From Streptomyces kaniharaensis (lineage in GTDB: Bacteria > Actinomycetota > Actinomycetes > Streptomycetales > Streptomycetaceae): a stretch of DNA of 64,000 nt. Within the stretch, counting starts at the first letter, position 1; the number at the start of each line of letters is the position of its first letter. The notes under the pieces were generated by a model. It was given only the letters and a program-made list of their open reading frames with translations, did not search any database and was not told where the DNA came from. Location: contig NZ_WBOF01000001.1 in assembly GCF_009569385.1 (NCBI RefSeq), positions 4,937,501 through 5,001,500 on the forward strand, read 5' to 3'. A program made the position numbers and the translations under genes. Of the stretch, positions 60,468 to 64,000 are shown piece after piece.

Positions 60468-61097
60468 TCAGCGGGCGCGGGCCGGCCGCGGGGCGACGGG
60501 CAGGAGAGCGTAGGCGTAGATCAGTTGGGCACAGATGATCAGGAAGGCGGGCCCGAACCCGGCGAGCAGGAGCAGGGCGGACGGGGCGTTGGTGATCAGC
60601 GCGAAGAGGGTGCGGACGCGCCGGCCTCGCAGTGCGTGTGGGGCGAGGAGGAGCAGGAGCGCCAGCGCCGGGCAGGTCACGCCGAACGTGAGAGCACTGA
60701 TGAACACGGCATATCCGCGCGTATCCAGTTCGTAACACCCGGCTCCGATCCGGCAGGCCTGCGTCGTCGCCATCCCGACCAGCAGCGGCACGAGCAGCGG
60801 CGTCACACAGCATGCGACGTAGCGGGCCGCCGCCTGAGCCAGCCACCATGTCTCCGCCCGGAGGCGCGACCGTCCGAGCGGGCGCATGAGGCGGACGGAC
60901 AGGACCAGCAGCACCGGTATGCCCAGGACCGGGCCCGTGATCTCCAGCACCTGCGGACCGGACCAGTACGCGTGCAGCCCGACCGCGAGGACGGGCTGCG
61001 CCAGGAGGGCCGTCAGAGCGGGCTTCCCGAACGCGTACCCGACCGCCCGCCCGGGTGGTTCGACGATCGCCGGTCCGGCGTCCACGGCGTCTTCCAC
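60468..61097 (-). CDS. Multi-pass membrane protein of unknown function
   Basis: About 209 residues with five or six hydrophobic segments, for example VLGIPVLLVLSVRLM, CVTPLLVPLLVGMA, FGVTCPALALLLLLAP and FLIICAQLIYAYALLPV. Basic loops sit between them. No family is recognised. The frame can be extended to a TTG at 61130, but that lies inside a perfect palindrome (61117-61130). The GTG at 61097, preceded by GGGGGAGG, is the better start. It is a single gene, probably controlled through the palindrome. Confidence 0.6.
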   Translation of the reverse strand: MEDAVDAGPAIVEPPGRAVGYAFGKPALTALLAQPVLAVGLHAYWSGPQVLEITGPVLGIPVLLVLSVRLMRPLGRSRLRAETWWLAQAAARYVACCVTPLLVPLLVGMATTQACRIGAGCYELDTRGYAVFISALTFGVTCPALALLLLLAPHALRGRRVRTLFALITNAPSALLLLAGFGPAFLIICAQLIYAYALLPVAPRPARAR

Positions 61098-61116
61098 GAG
61101 CCCTCCCCCGATCGTC

Positions 61117-61130
61117 TTGAACGCGTTCAA
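61117..61130. promoter_or_regulatory. 14-bp perfect palindrome, TetR-type operator candidate
   Basis: TTGAACGCGTTCAA at 61117-61130, 20 bp upstream of the preferred membrane-protein start and about 110 bp before gap. Palindromes of the AAC-NN-GTT type are typical targets of TetR-family repressors. No TetR gene is present in the window. Confidence 0.55.
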
Positions 61131-61238
61131 AGTAGGTCTCGCCAGGCCCCCGGGTCAACAGCGGGCGGGGGAGGGCGGCGGGTCGAAAATCCGCCTAGTT
61201 ACCATGTGGGCAACACCCTCAGCTCGAAAGATGGACTT

Positions 61239-62681
61239 GTGACTGTCAACGACGACGTGTTCACGGACTGGAAGAACCGCGAGGAGATCGCGGAGTCGAT
61301 GATCCCGATCATCGGTCGACTGCACCGGGAGCGGGACGTGACCGTCCTCCTCCACAGCCGGTCGCTGGTGAACAAGTCGGTGGTCAGCATCCTCAAGACG
61401 CACCGCTTCGCCCGCCAGATCGCCGGTGAGGAGCTCTCGGTCACCGAGACGATGCCGTTCCTGAGCGCGCTCACCACCCTGGATCTCGGCCCCTCCCAGA
61501 TCGACATCGGCATGCTCGCCGCCACCTACCGGGCGGACGACCGCGGCCTGTCGGTCGAGGAGTTCACGGCCCGTGCCGTCGCCGGCGCCACCGGCGACAA
61601 CAAGCTGGAGCGCCGGGAAGCCCGCGACGTCGTGCTGTACGGGTTCGGCCGCATCGGCCGCCTCGTCGCCCGCCTGCTGATCGAGAAGGCCTCGGGCAAC
61701 GGCCTGCGACTCAAGGCCATCGTCGTCCGCAACAGCGGCGGCGACGACATCGTGAAGCGCGCCTCGCTGCTGCGCCGCGACTCCATCCACGGCCAGTTCC
61801 AGGGCACGATCACCGTCGACGAGGCGAACAACAAGATCATCGCCAACGGCAACGAGATCACCGTGATCTACTCCGACGACCCGGCCAAGGTCGACTACAC
61901 GGAGTACGGGATCAAGGACGCCATCCTGATCGACAACACCGGCCGCTGGCGCGACCGCGAGGGCCTGTCCAAGCACCTGCGCCCCGGCATCGCCAAGGTC
62001 GTCCTGACCGCCCCGGGCAAGGGCGACGTGCCGAACATCGTGCACGGCGTCAACCACGACATGATCAAGCCGGACGAGCAGATCCTCTCCTGCGCCTCCT
62101 GCACCACCAACGCGATCGTCCCGCCGCTCAAGGCGATGGAGGACGAGTACGGCGTGCTCCGCGGCCACGTGGAGACCGTCCACTCGTTCACCAACGACCA
62201 GAACCTGCTGGACAACTACCACAAGGCCGACCGCCGCGGCCGCTCGGCACCGCTCAACATGGTGATCACCGAGACCGGTGCCGCCTCGGCCGTCGCCAAG
62301 GCGCTGCCGGACCTCAAGGCGAAGATCAGCGGCAGCTCGATCCGCGTGCCGGTGCCGGACGTCTCGATCGCCATCCTCAACCTGCAGCTGAAGCGCGAGA
62401 CCAACCGCGAGGAGGTCCTGGACTACCTGCGCAACGTCTCGCTGACGTCGCCGCTGAAGCGCCAGATCGACTTCATCGACTCCCCCGACGCGGTGTCGAG
62501 CGACTTCATCGGCTCGCGCCACGCCTCGATCGTCGACGCCGGCGCCACCAAGGTCGACGGCGACAACGCGATCCTCTACCTGTGGTACGACAACGAGTTC
62601 GGCTACTCCTGCCAGGTCGTCCGGGTCGTCCAGTACATCTCGGGCGTCGAGTACCCGACCTACCCGGCTCCGGCGGTCTGA
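61239..62681 (+). CDS. gap: Glyceraldehyde-3-phosphate dehydrogenase, long (Gap2-like) form
   Basis: 480 residues. The C-terminal 350 residues are a GAPDH: the nucleotide-binding YGFGRIGRLVARLL, the catalytic Cys in SCASCTTNAIVPPLKAM, and later WYDNEFGYSCQVVRVVQY. The N-terminal 130 residues (NREEIAESMIPIIGRLHRER, VTETMPFLSALTTLDLG) form an extension known from the Gap2-type enzymes of streptomycetes and related bacteria. The enzyme oxidises glyceraldehyde-3-phosphate with inorganic phosphate in glycolysis. GTG at 61239 gives the familiar (M)TVNDDVF start. The frame is open further upstream but without a better site. Housekeeping in character; followed by a strong terminator. Confidence 0.95.
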   Translation: MTVNDDVFTDWKNREEIAESMIPIIGRLHRERDVTVLLHSRSLVNKSVVSILKTHRFARQIAGEELSVTETMPFLSALTTLDLGPSQIDIGMLAATYRADDRGLSVEEFTARAVAGATGDNKLERREARDVVLYGFGRIGRLVARLLIEKASGNGLRLKAIVVRNSGGDDIVKRASLLRRDSIHGQFQGTITVDEANNKIIANGNEITVIYSDDPAKVDYTEYGIKDAILIDNTGRWRDREGLSKHLRPGIAKVVLTAPGKGDVPNIVHGVNHDMIKPDEQILSCASCTTNAIVPPLKAMEDEYGVLRGHVETVHSFTNDQNLLDNYHKADRRGRSAPLNMVITETGAASAVAKALPDLKAKISGSSIRVPVPDVSIAILNLQLKRETNREEVLDYLRNVSLTSPLKRQIDFIDSPDAVSSDFIGSRHASIVDAGATKVDGDNAILYLWYDNEFGYSCQVVRVVQYISGVEYPTYPAPAV

Positions 62682-62722
62682 TCCGTCCGATGCCGTAGCG
62701 CGGTAGTGCGGCGATGCATGAG

Positions 62723-62763
62723 CGGCGGTGGGCGGCGACCAGTGTGGTCGCCGCCCACCGCCG
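62723..62763 (+). terminator. Strong hairpin terminator after gap
   Basis: A perfect 19-bp stem (62723-62741 with 62745-62763) and GTG loop, 42 bp past the gap stop. The remaining sequence to 63001 has no gene that I can support, only the presumed lipoprotein promoter (a TATCTT near 62964). Confidence 0.85.
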
Positions 62764-63001
62764 TCTGCCTTTCCCGCGTCGTGGATCAGGCGGCGCGATC
62801 TGACCGTGCCGGGCGGTGGATCGAGGAGCTCGGATATCGGCTGCTGGCCCAGGCCTCGACGTGACGGAATGTCGGAGTCGGCCGGGGTGGACGCCGCCGG
62901 ATTGCGCCGGCGGCCGGGGCTGAGCAGGGCGAACCCGCCCGGAGTCCGGCCGGGGCGGGCGGCTATCTTGATGGGTCACGGACAGCAGGAGGGAGCGGGC
63001 G

Positions 63002-63814
63002 ATGGGCAAGGTCGGTCGGCGGATGGCCACCGCGGTGGCGGTCGGCGTGCTGGTGGGGGTGCTCGGCGGGTGCGCGTCGGACGGCTCGGAGGCTGTCAAG
63101 GGCGCGGCGGGCAGCGCGAGTTCGGGATCGAGTGCGGCGCCCTCGGCGAGCGCGGCGGCCAGCGCGCAGGCGTCTGCCCCCGCCGCCTCCGGCGCGGCTT
63201 CGGTGCCCGCGTCCGCCGGCGCCACGGCGTCTGCCGTAGCCGGTGGCACCGGCGCGCCCGTGCCGCCGCCGGCGGGCGGGGCCGGTGCACCCGGGGCCGA
63301 CTCGGACGCGGTGCTGCTGGACGACAAGGTGGTCATGCGGGTGCTGCCGGACCAGAAGGCGATGGCCGGGTGGGAGGAGGAGAAGCGGCGCGTCGACACC
63401 GCCGACCACGCCACCACCTGCACCGCGACGGCACCCTGCACGGGCAAGCCGCTGAGCGGGTCGGTCCGGTTCTCCTCGGGGGACCTCGTCGCGCGGTTCA
63501 TGGTCGACACCCTGCCGACCCGGGACGCGGCGAAGGACCGTCTCAAGGAGACCTACGCCTCGTACCGGAGCGGGCCGTTCAAGGCCGTGGACGTCGCGGT
63601 GCTGGGCAGCGAGAGCCAGGCCTTCCAGGGGCAGCTGGCCGGCAGCGAAGGCGTCGGCATCGTGGTGCGGTCGGGCACTGTGGTGGCGAGCGTGACGACC
63701 GAGGGCGGCCCGGCGGACGTCGCGGCGGCTCGGCGGTTCGCCGCGATGCTGGTCAAGCGGATCGAACAGGCGCAGGCGGGGAAGGCGCCGGACGCGGGGC
63801 TCGGTCCGAACTGA
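63002..63814 (+). CDS. Putative secreted lipoprotein, unknown function
   Basis: 270 residues. A basic N-region (GKVGRRM), a hydrophobic stretch and a lipobox VGVLGGC with Cys24 mark a lipoprotein anchored to the outer face of the membrane. A long Ala/Ser/Gly/Pro-rich spacer (about 28-100) precedes a globular domain of about 160 residues with RVLPDQKAMAGWEEE and a Cys pair (TTCTATAPCTG) that could form a disulphide. No family is recognised. ATG at 63002 with GGAGGGAG upstream. Confidence 0.82.
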   Translation: MGKVGRRMATAVAVGVLVGVLGGCASDGSEAVKGAAGSASSGSSAAPSASAAASAQASAPAASGAASVPASAGATASAVAGGTGAPVPPPAGGAGAPGADSDAVLLDDKVVMRVLPDQKAMAGWEEEKRRVDTADHATTCTATAPCTGKPLSGSVRFSSGDLVARFMVDTLPTRDAAKDRLKETYASYRSGPFKAVDVAVLGSESQAFQGQLAGSEGVGIVVRSGTVVASVTTEGGPADVAAARRFAAMLVKRIEQAQAGKAPDAGLGPN

Positions 63815-63843
63815 CGCTCCGGTGAGTGGACGGACAACGGACG

Positions 63844-63890
63844 GATAACAGATGACAGAATCTGTTCGCTGAAATCTGTCATCTGTTATC
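63844..63890. promoter_or_regulatory. 16-bp perfect inverted repeat with nested ATCTGTT repeats
   Basis: GATAACAGATGACAGA (63844-63859) is exactly complementary to 63875-63890 across a 15-base spacer. ATCTGTT or ATCTGTC occurs several times on the plus strand and continues to about 63910. It is AT-rich compared with its surroundings. It looks like a multi-site operator; as a hairpin it would also be stable, but there is no tract of T. Confidence 0.6.
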
Positions 63891-64000
63891 TGTTCCTTGT
63901 CATCTGCTGGCCGGCCCTCGACGAAGCCCTCGTGCGCGCAAGGGAGTTGCACGCCGCCGGCGGCATCTCCGACGACGACTACCTGATCGTGCTCCAGTGC
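63891..64000 (+). other. Window end; possible start of a coding region
   Basis: A plus-strand frame is open to the window edge and ends ALDEALVRARELHAAGGISD followed by DDYLIVLQC. It looks like real coding sequence and has a faint SHOCT-like flavour. No ATG or ribosome site was found after the inverted repeat; a GTG inside the LVRA stretch is the only in-frame candidate. Too short to name. Confidence 0.3.

Overview
The window is very GC-rich, about 70 percent or more. Its genes use G/C-ending codons, GTG starts and purine-rich ribosome sites. Together with an AfsA-like protein, a LuxR-type LAL regulator, an F420-type luciferase-like oxidoreductase and a long Gap2-type GAPDH, this points to a streptomycete-like actinomycete (Streptomyces or Kitasatospora). 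No rRNA, tRNA, CRISPR array or intact transposon was seen.

Layout. (1) 1-6.2 kb: the end of an AfsA-family gene, a LAL regulator, an acyl-CoA dehydrogenase, a secreted ricin-type lectin and a possible transposase scrap. (2) 6.2-13.5 kb: a mostly leftward accessory block of helix-turn-helix regulators, two NUDIX hydrolases, an HD phosphohydrolase and a GNAT. It is followed by a rightward block with a GHKL ATPase, a small membrane protein, two very small peptides and a PCMT-like methyltransferase that may be a peptide-modifying (RiPP) system. (3) 13.5-59.2 kb: a leftward hybrid PKS-NRPS cluster. (4) 59.4-64 kb: an F420-type oxidoreductase, a membrane protein, gap, a lipoprotein and an unusual inverted repeat.

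The assembly line can be read as follows. The PKS at 13558-21944 loads (KSQ-AT-ACP, methylmalonyl type) and performs one KS-AT-DH-KR-ACP extension. The 3641-residue PKS at 48257-59182 adds two KS-AT-DH-KR-ACP extensions. A split module follows: a KS with a dead, truncated AT (45397-48207), a SnoaL-like protein (44885-45325) and an AT-(DH-like)-ACP protein (42464-44842). The chain then passes to a two-module NRPS (35985-42467), a KS-AT-ACP module of malonyl type (32996-35992) and a C-A-T-reductase NRPS (28560-32999). The inferred product is a propionate-started, polyunsaturated, methyl-branched acyl chain joined to two amino acids, a C2 unit and a third amino acid, released by reduction as an aldehyde or alcohol.

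Tailoring and support genes are a methyltransferase, an MbtH protein, an MFS exporter, a second PanD that would supply beta-alanine, two non-haem iron oxygenases and a zinc alcohol dehydrogenase. Paired ACCCCT elements lie upstream of several of these transcription units and may be the target of the LAL regulator. The loading PKS carries a single-G frameshift inside one of two almost identical 1.14-kb AT segments. This may be a sequencing error.
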